Positions 1 through 6,861 of a stretch of 9,907 nucleotides of DNA are shown here, one piece after another. Under the pieces are notes generated by a model. It saw only the letters and a program-made list of their open reading frames with translations. It did no database searches and had not been told where the DNA came from. This DNA comes from Gp13-AA77 sp036521995. GTDB lineage: Bacteria; Acidobacteriota; Terriglobia; UBA7540. Every line of letters begins with the position of its first letter. The stretch's first letter is position 1. The DNA lies in contig DATDGR010000192.1 in the NCBI GenBank assembly GCA_036521995.1, positions 1 to 9,907 of the forward strand. The letters run 5' to 3'. The position numbers and the translations under genes were made by a program.

Positions 1-163
1 ACTTCAGTGTTTCGACTCGACACTCACCAACGATTTCCGCATCCCTAAGGCCAACAACCGCCACCCCAACGCCTCTAATTTCCTGGTAGAATGCGCCTTT
101 TTAACACCAATTTTTGCGTTTCGCACCAGAAACTAGTCTAGCGCCGAAGGCGGCCCATAGCGA

Positions 164-1381
164 GTGATGAAGAAGATGACCGACCAATCAGTGATCCACA
201 ACCTCCATATCCAGAACCTGTTGTCGTTCGGGCCCGACTCTCCACAGATCAAGCTTCGACCCCTTAGCGTGCTGATCGGACCCAACGGCTCTGGCAAGTC
301 TAACTTGATTGAAGTCATCGGACTGCTGCAGAGCACGCCTAAGGACGTAGCTCTGCCTCTTCGAGAAGGCGGGGGCATCGTTGAGTGGCTATGGAAGCGT
401 CCTCGACGTCGTCAGCTCCTAGCGGAGGGCCTTCGCCTGCCCACGGCCACCATCGAAGTATCGGCCAGCCCGCCGCACGTAGCGGGGCCGATTCGCTACC
501 GACTGTCGTTTACTGGGGTGAACTATCAGTTGGATATCAGGGATGAGTGCGTCGAGTCCGAGGTGCCCTCCAGCCGCCGGAATGGCGTACAGCCCTTCTT
601 CGCGTATATCAATGGACGTCCTATGCTGAGAATGGATGGTGTCCAGCGTGATCTTCTCCGAGAGCAAATCAACCCTCAGCTCTCGATCCTGGCCCAGCGG
701 AAAGATCCCGCGCAGTATCCGGAGCTCACCTACCTGGGCCAGCTTTTCGGCGAAATTAGAATCTACCGGAACTGGGAGTTCGGACCGATCTCAGATGCGA
801 GGAACCTGTTTGGCCCGGAGCAGAGCACGGCGTTTTTGGAGGAGGACATCAGCAACCTTGGACTGATGTTGAATAGGCTCAACTCGGACCCCGAGAGCAA
901 GGCAGAGCTACTGAAGTATCTCAAGATATTCTACGAGGGAGCCGAGGCTATTGAGACTCCAATCGAGGGGGCTTTGGTCGACGTTCGTCTGATCGAAAGA
1001 GGCGGTGTGGGAATCTCGGCTGTCCGCTTGTCAGACGGCACGCTTCGGTGGCTTGCGTTGCTCACCATTCTGCTTCACCCATCTCCGCCACCTCTCGTAT
1101 GCATCGAGGAACCGGAACTCGGCCTTCATCCCGACATCATTCCGCCTCTAGCGCAGTTATTGCGAGAAGCCTCGGAGCGTATGCAACTGGTCGTCACCAC
1201 ACACTCCGACTTTTTGGTGAATGAGTTGAGCGATGTCCCTGAAACAGTTAAAGTGTGCGAAAAGGAAGATGGTTCAACAATATTGAGGCGGTTGGAGCCT
1301 AAGAAACTTTCGGCGTGGCTGAAGACTTACAGCCTGGGCCATCTGTGGCGGAAGGGTGAAATCGGGGGAAACCGCTGGTGA
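164..1381 (+). CDS. SMC/OLD-like AAA family ATPase (AAA_21 type), probable defence ATPase
   Basis: This is a complete 405-residue ABC/SMC-like ATPase. Visible motifs, numbered from the GTG at 164, are Walker A GPNGSGKS at 39-46, a signature-like LSDGTLRW around 289-296, Walker B with double glutamate in VCIEEPELGLHP at 312-323, and a switch histidine in VVTTHSDF (H347). This set and spacing is typical of the stand-alone AAA_21/OLD/RecF-like ATPases that work with a nuclease or TOPRIM partner, rather than of transporters; there are no membrane segments. The stop overlaps the next start by 4 nt (GTGA), so the two genes are translationally coupled. The role is inferred: a nucleotide-driven sensor or regulator of the downstream DUF4276 protein, probably in phage or plasmid defence. 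Starts at 164 (GTG), 167 (ATG) and 176 (ATG) are in frame. A GAAGG at 146-150 is the only weak ribosome binding site, so the start is uncertain. Base composition looks less GC-rich than in the genes downstream. Confidence 0.85.
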   Translation: MMKKMTDQSVIHNLHIQNLLSFGPDSPQIKLRPLSVLIGPNGSGKSNLIEVIGLLQSTPKDVALPLREGGGIVEWLWKRPRRRQLLAEGLRLPTATIEVSASPPHVAGPIRYRLSFTGVNYQLDIRDECVESEVPSSRRNGVQPFFAYINGRPMLRMDGVQRDLLREQINPQLSILAQRKDPAQYPELTYLGQLFGEIRIYRNWEFGPISDARNLFGPEQSTAFLEEDISNLGLMLNRLNSDPESKAELLKYLKIFYEGAEAIETPIEGALVDVRLIERGGVGISAVRLSDGTLRWLALLTILLHPSPPPLVCIEEPELGLHPDIIPPLAQLLREASERMQLVVTTHSDFLVNELSDVPETVKVCEKEDGSTILRRLEPKKLSAWLKTYSLGHLWRKGEIGGNRW

Positions 1382-1997
1382 GTGTGAGTGTCTACGTCGA
1401 AGGCGGTGGCGACTACAAGCACACCGACACCGCTACTGCCTGCCGGCGCGGGTTTCGAGAGCTGTTCGAAAAGCTCGGTATACCTGCGCGCCGACTTAGC
1501 ATTATCGCTTGCGGCAGCCGGAGCGAGGCATTCAAAGACTTCCAGAGGAGGCTCCGTCGGCGAACCGATGAGTTCGTGATCCTCCTTGTGGACTCAGAAG
1601 GTCCGGTCGGGGCACAAACTAGCTGGGCCTATCTCAAGGCCAAGGACAACTGGAGGCGTCCGACAGGAACCGATGATCAGGCGCACCTGATGGTTCAATG
1701 CATGCAGGCTTGGTTTCTTGCGGATAGGGAAGCGCTGGGTGAGTTCTACGGGCAAGGATTTCTTGCCGGTTCACTGTGCCGGGTAACGCGAACGTTGAAG
1801 ACGCGTCGAAGGGGGATCTCCTGGCCGGTTTGTCGAGGGCGTCGCGAAAAACTAAGAAAGGCCCCTATGACAAGACAGGGCATGGGTTCGAATTGTTGGC
1901 GCGCATCGACCCGCTGAAAGTAGGAGGTGCATCCTGTCATAGCGCCAGGCTATTTGGGGTTATGATTCGCAAGACAGGCACGGCCCGTGATACCTGA
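1378..1997 (+). pseudogene. DUF4276 (TOPRIM-like) protein, apparently frameshifted
   Basis: Frame 1 from the GTG at 1378 begins MSVSVYVEGGGD and contains LLVDSEGPV, giving E8, D72 and E74 as candidate metal-binding acidic residues of a TOPRIM-like fold, then HLMVQCMQAWFLADRE and FYGQGF, typical of DUF4276. After about 1776 frame 1 turns into arginine-rich nonsense ending at 1917. DUF4276-like sequence resumes in frame 3 as PGNANVED, KTKKGPYDKTGHGFELLARI and DPLKV, ending at the TGA at 1995-1997. Removing one TG from the TGTG at 1775-1778 joins the halves as GSL-PGNANVE and restores about 205 residues, the size I expect for the family. The gene is therefore disrupted by a 2-nt duplication (or a 1-nt loss), or this is an assembly error. 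If expressed as read, it makes a 179-residue protein with a scrambled C-terminus. It is coupled to the upstream ATPase, and the intact pair would resemble PARIS or OLD-type ATPase plus TOPRIM effector systems. Function is inferred. Confidence 0.8.
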
Positions 1998-2013
1998 AGC
2001 CTGCGGTCGGCAT

Positions 2014-3819
2014 ATGTCAGCTTCCATGTTTCAAGAAATTCACATCCAGAACTACGCGGTGATCGAAAGCCTGACCGTCGAGTTTCACTCCGGACTCAAC
2101 GTGCTCACGGGTGAGACGGGCTCCGGCAAGTCCATCCTGGTGGACGCGCTCGATCTGGCTCTGGGTGGACGCGCCTCGCCCGACGTCATTCGCACCGGGT
2201 CGGATCGCGCCACCGTGACAGTGATGTTTCGGATTGAACCAACTAGCGGGGCCTCGGCCGGGAGTGGGCGGGGAAGACGCGAAGCCCCGGGACCGCCCTG
2301 GCTGGACTGGCTGGAGCGCTACGGCGTGGGAGGTGAGGGCGAGTCCGAAATCATGCTGCGCCGCGAGATTCAGACGGGAGGACGCAGCCGCCTGCTCGTG
2401 AACGACGAGCCCGTGACGCTGGCCGCCGCCCGCGAACTCGCGCCTCTGCTGATCGAGGTCCACGGGCAAGGCGAGCACGCCGCACTGCTGCTGCGGGAGA
2501 CCCAGCTTGATCTGCTGGACGCCTTTGCCGGCACCGGAGGAGGTCTGGCTGAAGTTCGCGGCTGCTATGCGCAGCGACGTGAGCTCGAAGCCGAATGGAT
2601 CAGTCTCAACCAGAGCGAGCAGGAGCGCCTGCGCGCCCTGGACCTGCTGCGCTTCCAGGTCGACGAGCTGACGAAGGCCCGCCTGGAGCCCGGTGAAAAT
2701 GAGCGGCTCGAGTCGGAGCGGGCGGTGCTGCGCAATATCGAGAAAGTGCGCTCGGCGGCCGCGAGCGCCTATGCCGCGCTCTACGAAGACGAAGGTTCAG
2801 CCGTCGCGAGACTGGCGGCAGTGTACCGGGGGCTTGAAGATCTTGCGCGCTATGACCGCGCCCTCGATCCGTACCGCGAGCCTCTGGCGGCCGCCAGGGC
2901 TGGCTTCGACGATTTGGCACGCGCTCTCGGCGCCTACCTCGGCAGACTCGAAGCCGATCCGGGCCGCCTCGAGGAGGTGGAGGATCGGTTGGCCTTGCTC
3001 GATCGGCTGAAGCGGAAGTACGGCGGGACGGCGCAGGAGATGCTGGCCTTTGCCGAGCGTGCGCGCGAGGATCTGTCGCGGCTCGAGCACGCCGACGAAC
3101 GCCGCGAGGGGATTCGACAGCAGCTCGAGGCGGCCACCGCGGCCTACCGTCAAGCTGCCGAGGCGCTTTCCCGCGACCGCCGCGCGGCCGCTGGCCGGTT
3201 CGCCCGCGAAATACACAAGGAGCTGGCGCAGCTTGGCATGGAAAAGGCGCGCTTCGAGATCAGCTTCGAAGGCGCGAGCGCCCCCGCGGCGACGAGCGAG
3301 GACGCTGCAGCCGATCCGGCCGGGTTTGCCGGCGGACCGAAGGGCATCGATCGCGTGACTTTTCTGGTGTCACCTAATCCGGGCGAGGAGTTGCGGCCGC
3401 TGGACAGAGTCGCTTCCGGAGGTGAGATTTCGCGCCTGATGCTGGCGCTCAAGACCGTGATCGCCGGCAACGCCGCGGACGCCAACGGCGATCTCGTCGG
3501 TCGCACGCTGGTGTTCGACGAGGTTGACGCCGGGATTGGCGGGCGAGTGGCGGAATGCGTGGGCGAGCGGTTGAAGCGCCTGGCACGCGAGAACCAGGTG
3601 CTTTGCGTGACCCACCTTCCGCAGATCGCCTGCTTCGCCGATCACCATTATTCCGTTGAAAAGCTCGAGCGGGCTGGAAGGACCTTCGCCGCCGTTCAGT
3701 ATCTGGCCACGGAGAGGGAGCGCGCCAGCGAACTCGCTCGCATGCTGTCGGGCCGGCGGATCACCGAAGCCGTCCTCGAGCACGCCACCGCCATGCTGAA
3801 ACAGGGTTCCCGCCGCTAG
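2014..3819 (+). CDS. recN: DNA repair protein RecN
   Basis: RecN is an SMC-like ATPase that acts in the cytoplasm on double-strand breaks with RecA-dependent recombination. Numbered from the ATG at 2014: N-terminal IHIQNYAVIESL, Walker A GETGSGKS (33-40), the RecN-characteristic EVHGQGEH (H150), a coiled-coil-rich middle from about 190 to 400 rich in Glu, Arg, Leu and Ala, signature SGGEISRLMLALK from 468, Walker B LVFDEVDAGIGG (D502, E503), and switch histidine VTHLPQIA (H534). The length of 601 residues is slightly above the usual 550-570, owing to a Gly/Arg/Pro-rich insert around residues 78-95 and an Ala-rich insert near 425-445. The ATG at 2026 (MFQEIHIQN) matches the family N-terminus even better and may be the true start; neither has a good ribosome binding site. 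The frame is open back to a GTG at 1987, but that would overlap the end of the DUF4276 reading frame. Identity is secure. Confidence 0.96.
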   Translation: MSASMFQEIHIQNYAVIESLTVEFHSGLNVLTGETGSGKSILVDALDLALGGRASPDVIRTGSDRATVTVMFRIEPTSGASAGSGRGRREAPGPPWLDWLERYGVGGEGESEIMLRREIQTGGRSRLLVNDEPVTLAAARELAPLLIEVHGQGEHAALLLRETQLDLLDAFAGTGGGLAEVRGCYAQRRELEAEWISLNQSEQERLRALDLLRFQVDELTKARLEPGENERLESERAVLRNIEKVRSAAASAYAALYEDEGSAVARLAAVYRGLEDLARYDRALDPYREPLAAARAGFDDLARALGAYLGRLEADPGRLEEVEDRLALLDRLKRKYGGTAQEMLAFAERAREDLSRLEHADERREGIRQQLEAATAAYRQAAEALSRDRRAAAGRFAREIHKELAQLGMEKARFEISFEGASAPAATSEDAAADPAGFAGGPKGIDRVTFLVSPNPGEELRPLDRVASGGEISRLMLALKTVIAGNAADANGDLVGRTLVFDEVDAGIGGRVAECVGERLKRLARENQVLCVTHLPQIACFADHHYSVEKLERAGRTFAAVQYLATERERASELARMLSGRRITEAVLEHATAMLKQGSRR

Positions 3820-3835
3820 CATGGATTTGTCCATG
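3820..3835 (+). other. Small hairpin just after recN
   Basis: CATGGA at 3820-3825 and TCCATG at 3830-3835 form a perfect 6-bp stem with a TTTG loop, starting right after the recN stop codon. No U-run follows, so it is a poor match to an intrinsic terminator. It could stabilise the recN 3' end or be chance. Confidence 0.35.
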
Positions 3836-3877
3836 AGGGTCTCGCGGCGCATCCCGGAAATTGCGATAGCGGCGTAA

Positions 3878-3883
3878 TACAAT
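3878..3883 (+). promoter_or_regulatory. fbaB: Possible -10 element for the aldolase gene
   Basis: TACAAT matches the sigma-70 -10 consensus at 5 of 6 positions and lies about 100 nt before the aldolase start, in the only AT-rich stretch of this intergenic gap. No convincing -35 is visible at 16-18 nt spacing, so it is weakly supported. If used, it gives a leader of roughly 90 nt containing the hairpin at 3937-3953. Confidence 0.25.
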
Positions 3884-3936
3884 TTTCATCATCAAAGGTG
3901 TATTCTAAGTCGTGGCGCTAAGACCGAATTACGGCT

Positions 3937-3953
3937 GGGCCTTCTGAAGGCCC
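3937..3953 (+). other. GC-rich hairpin in the leader of the aldolase gene
   Basis: GGGCCTT at 3937-3943 and AAGGCCC at 3947-3953 form a perfect 7-bp stem with a three-base CTG loop, ending 14 nt before the ribosome binding site. The sequence after it (CCTTGAT) is not a U-run, so a classic intrinsic terminator is unlikely. An attenuator-like or mRNA-stabilising leader structure, or a weak terminator for recN, is possible. No known riboswitch consensus was recognised in 3820-3980. Confidence 0.4.
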
Positions 3954-3967
3954 CTTGATACGACATC

Positions 3968-3973
3968 AGGAGG
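3968..3973 (+). promoter_or_regulatory. Strong ribosome binding site for the aldolase
   Basis: AGGAGG is a perfect Shine-Dalgarno sequence 7 nt before the ATG at 3981. It is the strongest ribosome binding site in the window, fits a highly expressed central-metabolism gene, and fixes the aldolase start. Confidence 0.85.
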
Positions 3974-3980
3974 AAGCATC

Positions 3981-5060
3981 ATGGCAACGCTGGTGAGCAG
4001 CACGGGACTCGAGCAGTATCTCGGAGACCAAGCCGAGTATCTGCTGGGGTTCAGTAATCCCAAGATTTCGAAAGAGCGGCTTCATCTGCCCGGACCCGAC
4101 TTTGTAGACCGCATCTACGCCATCTCCGATCGCAACAACCGCGTTCTCGTCAACCTGCAGCGCATCTTCGGTCACGGGCGCCTGGGCCGGTCGGGCTACG
4201 TCTCGATCCTTCCGGTGGATCAAGGCGTCGAGCACTCCGCCGGGGCGAGCTTCGCCAAGAACCCCGACTATTTTGACGCCGAGAACATCGTCAAGCTGGC
4301 CGTCGAAGGCGGCTGTAATGCCGTCGCTTCCACCTTTGGAGTGCTGGGCGCCGTAGCGCGAAAGTACGCCCACAAGATTCCCTTTATCGTCAAAATGAAC
4401 CATAACGAACTGCTGACCTACCCCAACAAATTCGACCAGATTCTGTTCGGCACCGTCAAGGAGGTTGCGGACATGGGTGCGGCGGCCGCAGGCGCTACCA
4501 TTTATTTCGGTTCCGAGGAAAGCGACCGCCAGATCGTCGAAATCAGCCAGGCCTTCGCGCTGGCGCACGAGATGGGCCTAGCCACCGTCCTGTGGTGCTA
4601 CCTGCGAAACCCCGCCTTTAAGAAAGACAAGGATTATCACGTGGCGGCCGACCTCACGGGGCAGGCCAACCATCTGGGGGTTACCATCCAGGCCGATATC
4701 ATCAAGCAGAAGCTGCCGGAGAACAACGGCGGCTACGTCGCGCTCAACATGGGAGACTCGAGTTACGGCAAATTCGACACGCGAATCTATACCGACCTCG
4801 CCAGCGATCACCCCATCGATCTGTGTCGCTACCAGGTGGCCAATTGCTACATGGGCCGGGCCGGACTCATCAACAGCGGTGGAGCGTCGGGCTCGCACGA
4901 TTTCTCGGATGCCGTGAGCACGGCCGTAATCAACAAGCGCGCCGGCGGTACCGGGCTGATCTCGGGCCGCAAGGCGTTCCAGCGCCCGATGAAGGATGGC
5001 GTTGCGTTGCTTAATGCGATTCAGGACGTCTATCTCAGTCCCGAAGTGACGGTAGCCTAG
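3981..5060 (+). CDS. fbaB: Class I fructose-bisphosphate aldolase (FbaB/DhnA type)
   Basis: This cytoplasmic glycolysis/gluconeogenesis enzyme interconverts fructose 1,6-bisphosphate with dihydroxyacetone phosphate and glyceraldehyde 3-phosphate through a Schiff-base lysine, without metal. The 359-residue protein is close to the E. coli FbaB length. Visible FbaB/DhnA motifs are ILPVDQGVEHS (D80, Q81, E84, H85), FIVKMNHNELL with K138, an AAAAGATIYFGSEES strand-turn near 170-185, and ADIIKQKLP with K242 as the probable Schiff-base lysine. GGASGS near residues 300-305 fits the phosphate-binding loop of the TIM barrel. The start is fixed by the AGGAGG at 3968-3973. It is followed after 41 nt by a HAD hydrolase, so the two may form a small operon. 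The DhnA family also contains ADH synthase and LsrF-like enzymes, but the length and motif set favour the aldolase. Confidence 0.92.
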   Translation: MATLVSSTGLEQYLGDQAEYLLGFSNPKISKERLHLPGPDFVDRIYAISDRNNRVLVNLQRIFGHGRLGRSGYVSILPVDQGVEHSAGASFAKNPDYFDAENIVKLAVEGGCNAVASTFGVLGAVARKYAHKIPFIVKMNHNELLTYPNKFDQILFGTVKEVADMGAAAAGATIYFGSEESDRQIVEISQAFALAHEMGLATVLWCYLRNPAFKKDKDYHVAADLTGQANHLGVTIQADIIKQKLPENNGGYVALNMGDSSYGKFDTRIYTDLASDHPIDLCRYQVANCYMGRAGLINSGGASGSHDFSDAVSTAVINKRAGGTGLISGRKAFQRPMKDGVALLNAIQDVYLSPEVTVA

Positions 5061-5101
5061 AACGCAGCCTCGGCGTGAGCAAATGAGAGGAGCCCGGAAC
5101 G

Positions 5102-5788
5102 ATGGCAACGGCGCAAACCGTTTTCCTGTTCGACGTGGACAACACGCTGCTCGACAATGACCGGGTGACCGCCGACCTCAAACGCCACCTCGAGTCGGAG
5201 GTCGGGCCGGACCGGGCTCGGCGTTACTGGGAGATCTTCGAGATCCTGCGATCGGAGCTTGGTTACGCGGATTACCTGGGCGCGTTGCAGCGCTACCGGA
5301 TCGAACATCCGCACAGTTCGAACCTGCTGGCGGTCTCCTATTTTATGATGCGCTATCCCTTCGCGAACCGGCTCTTCCCCGGCTCCATTGATGCCGTGGA
5401 ACACGCCGGGCAGGGGGGTACAACCGTGATCCTGTCGGACGGCGACGTGGTCTTCCAACCGCACAAGGTGTACCGGTCCGGGCTCTACGAGGCGTTCGAG
5501 GGCCGGGTGCTGATTTACGTCCATAAGGAGCAGGAGCTGGAGGATGTCGAGCGGCAGCATCCCGCGGAGCGATACGTGATGATTGACGACAAGCTGCGCA
5601 TCCTCACGGCGATCAAGAAAGCGTGGGGAGCGCGCGTCACCACCGTCTTCGTGAGGCAGGGACACTATGCCCACGACCCCAAAGCCCTGGCCGAGTATCC
5701 GCCTGCCGACGTGAGTATCGAGGGCATCGGAGATCTGGCCGAGTTCAGTCTCGCCGATTTGCAAGCCAACCCCGTGCAATGCTCCTGA
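5102..5788 (+). CDS. HAD-superfamily hydrolase (probable phosphatase)
   Basis: The 228-residue protein has all four HAD motifs: motif I FDVDNTLLD with nucleophile D11 and acid/base D13, motif II LSDGD (S112), motif III lysine in YVHKEQ (K142), and motif IV MIDDK (D162, D163). A helical segment at about 20-90, between motifs I and II, would be the C1 cap. These features point to a Mg-dependent phosphohydrolase, but the substrate cannot be read from sequence. GAGAGGAG at 5085-5092 is a good ribosome binding site 9 nt before the ATG. The gene follows the aldolase by 41 nt, so it may act on a phosphorylated sugar or triose or clear a by-product; that link is context only. A beta-phosphoglucomutase-like role is less likely because the family's typical cap motifs are not obvious. 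Confidence 0.85.
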   Translation: MATAQTVFLFDVDNTLLDNDRVTADLKRHLESEVGPDRARRYWEIFEILRSELGYADYLGALQRYRIEHPHSSNLLAVSYFMMRYPFANRLFPGSIDAVEHAGQGGTTVILSDGDVVFQPHKVYRSGLYEAFEGRVLIYVHKEQELEDVERQHPAERYVMIDDKLRILTAIKKAWGARVTTVFVRQGHYAHDPKALAEYPPADVSIEGIGDLAEFSLADLQANPVQCS

Positions 5789-5879
5789 GCGGCCGGTCGC
5801 AGCGGAAGGACGAAGCGGCTCAGCATGATAGACTCGCTCTCTTCCGGCTCTCTGTCGGCACGCTGGCCCACTTGACTCC

Positions 5880-6845
5880 ATGCCCCGAGTTTTCCTGGTT
5901 GACACCGACACGGCTTCGGACGATGCCGTGGCCCTCATCATGGCCTTATGTGCCGCCGACGTTCAGGTAGCCGCCATCACCACAGTTGCCGGGAACGTTG
6001 ACGTCGGGCAGGCCACCAGAAACGCCCTTTACACGGTCGAGTTGTGCGGTGCCCGCGCGCCGGTGTACCGGGGCGCCGGCAAACCTCTGGTTCGCTCCCA
6101 TCAGGACGCCACCTGGTTTCACGGTCGCGACGGTTTGGGTGACCATGGCTATCCCGCGCCTCAAAGTGCGCCGGGAAAGCTGCACGCCGTGGACGCGATG
6201 ATCGATGCGATGGAGGCTAATCCAGGACTGGTCCTGGTCACGCTGGGACCCCTCACCAACCTCGCCTTGGCGCTGGCGCAGAAGCCTGAGATTGCCGGCA
6301 AAGTGGGCCGCGCGGTGGTGATGGGAGGCGCTCCCTGCTGCGAAGGAAACGTGACTCCGGCGGCGGAATTTAACATCTGGGCCGATCCCGAAGCCGCCCG
6401 CATCGTCTTCCAAAGCGGCCTTCCCATTGAGTTGATTGGATGGCATCTGTGCCGCGGCGAGGCCGTTCTGAACGGGCAAGATATCGACCTCGTTTGGGGG
6501 TTCAATACCAAACTCGCCCACTTTGCCATCGAGTGCAACGGCCACGCTCGCCAGGCTCTTCTCGAACAGACCGGTGAACAAGGCATCGCACTGCCCGACG
6601 CGGTGGCCATGGCCATCGCCCTTGATCCCAGCATCGGCACTTGCTGGAGCGAGCACTTTGTCGAGGTCGAGACCTCGAGCGAGCTCACCCGGGGCATGAC
6701 CGTTGTTGACCGCCTCAACGTGGCCGCCGACAGCCGGAACCAGGCCGTTTGGACCGCGCTGCTTGCGAGTGGCGGCAAGGCCAAAGTGTGCTGGACCATC
6801 GACACCGGGCGCTGGAAGGATGCGCTTTATTCGGCCCTCAGGTGA
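5880..6845 (+). CDS. Nucleoside hydrolase (inosine-uridine preferring family), atypical active site
   Basis: The enzyme family cleaves the N-glycosidic bond of nucleosides to free base plus ribose, using a Ca ion. The 321-residue protein starts exactly at the family N-terminus with VFLVDTDTASDDA (D8, D10, D14, D15 as the Ca/ribose cluster). VMGGAP at 147-152 and GNVTPAAEFNIWADPEA (N157, E163, N165) supply the ribose-binding residues. The last metal ligand is probably D240 in LPDAVAMA. The residue before it is Pro, whereas the well-studied enzymes (for example Crithidia fasciculata, His241-Asp242) have His there, so this may belong to a subgroup with a different leaving-group activation or substrate. 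No ribosome binding site is obvious before the ATG, and the 91-nt upstream gap shows only a weak CTGAGC/GCTCAG dyad (5785-5790 and 5818-5823). A permease and a sugar kinase follow, consistent with nucleoside salvage. Confidence 0.9.
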   Translation: MPRVFLVDTDTASDDAVALIMALCAADVQVAAITTVAGNVDVGQATRNALYTVELCGARAPVYRGAGKPLVRSHQDATWFHGRDGLGDHGYPAPQSAPGKLHAVDAMIDAMEANPGLVLVTLGPLTNLALALAQKPEIAGKVGRAVVMGGAPCCEGNVTPAAEFNIWADPEAARIVFQSGLPIELIGWHLCRGEAVLNGQDIDLVWGFNTKLAHFAIECNGHARQALLEQTGEQGIALPDAVAMAIALDPSIGTCWSEHFVEVETSSELTRGMTVVDRLNVAADSRNQAVWTALLASGGKAKVCWTIDTGRWKDALYSALR

Positions 6846-6850
6846 CTCGC

Positions 6851-6857
6851 AGGGGAG
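6851..6857 (+). promoter_or_regulatory. Ribosome binding site supporting a TTG start for the permease
   Basis: AGGGGAG lies 4 nt before the TTG at 6862, in the 16-nt gap after the nucleoside hydrolase stop. It supports TTG at 6862 over the in-frame ATG at 6820, which lies inside the upstream gene. The spacing is on the short side. Confidence 0.55.
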
Positions 6858-6861
6858 ACCG

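Noticed and set aside
6..24. AGTGT/ACACT dyad at the left edge as a terminator or operator
   Set aside because: It has only a 5-bp stem with a 9-nt loop and no U-run, which is likely chance.
87..92. TAGAAT as a -10 promoter for the ATPase operon
   Set aside because: It resembles the consensus but has no -35 at proper spacing, so it was not listed as a feature.
1765..1785. Programmed ribosomal frameshift in the DUF4276 gene
   Set aside because: There is no classic slippery heptamer and no evident downstream pseudoknot; a TG duplication explains the shift more simply.
3821..3877. 18-codon ORF (MDLSMRVSRR...) after recN as a small gene or leader peptide
   Set aside because: It has no ribosome binding site, its start lies inside a hairpin, and it shows no attenuator-type codon run.
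5057..5941. 294-codon open frame on the minus strand opposite the HAD hydrolase
   Set aside because: It lies antisense to a gene with complete HAD motifs, its translation has no recognisable domain, and such frames are expected opposite GC-rich genes.
6703..6861. Permease starting at 6703 or at the ATG at 6820
   Set aside because: Both would overlap the nucleoside hydrolase and add non-family residues; the conserved N-terminus begins at the TTG at 6862 with a ribosome binding site before it.
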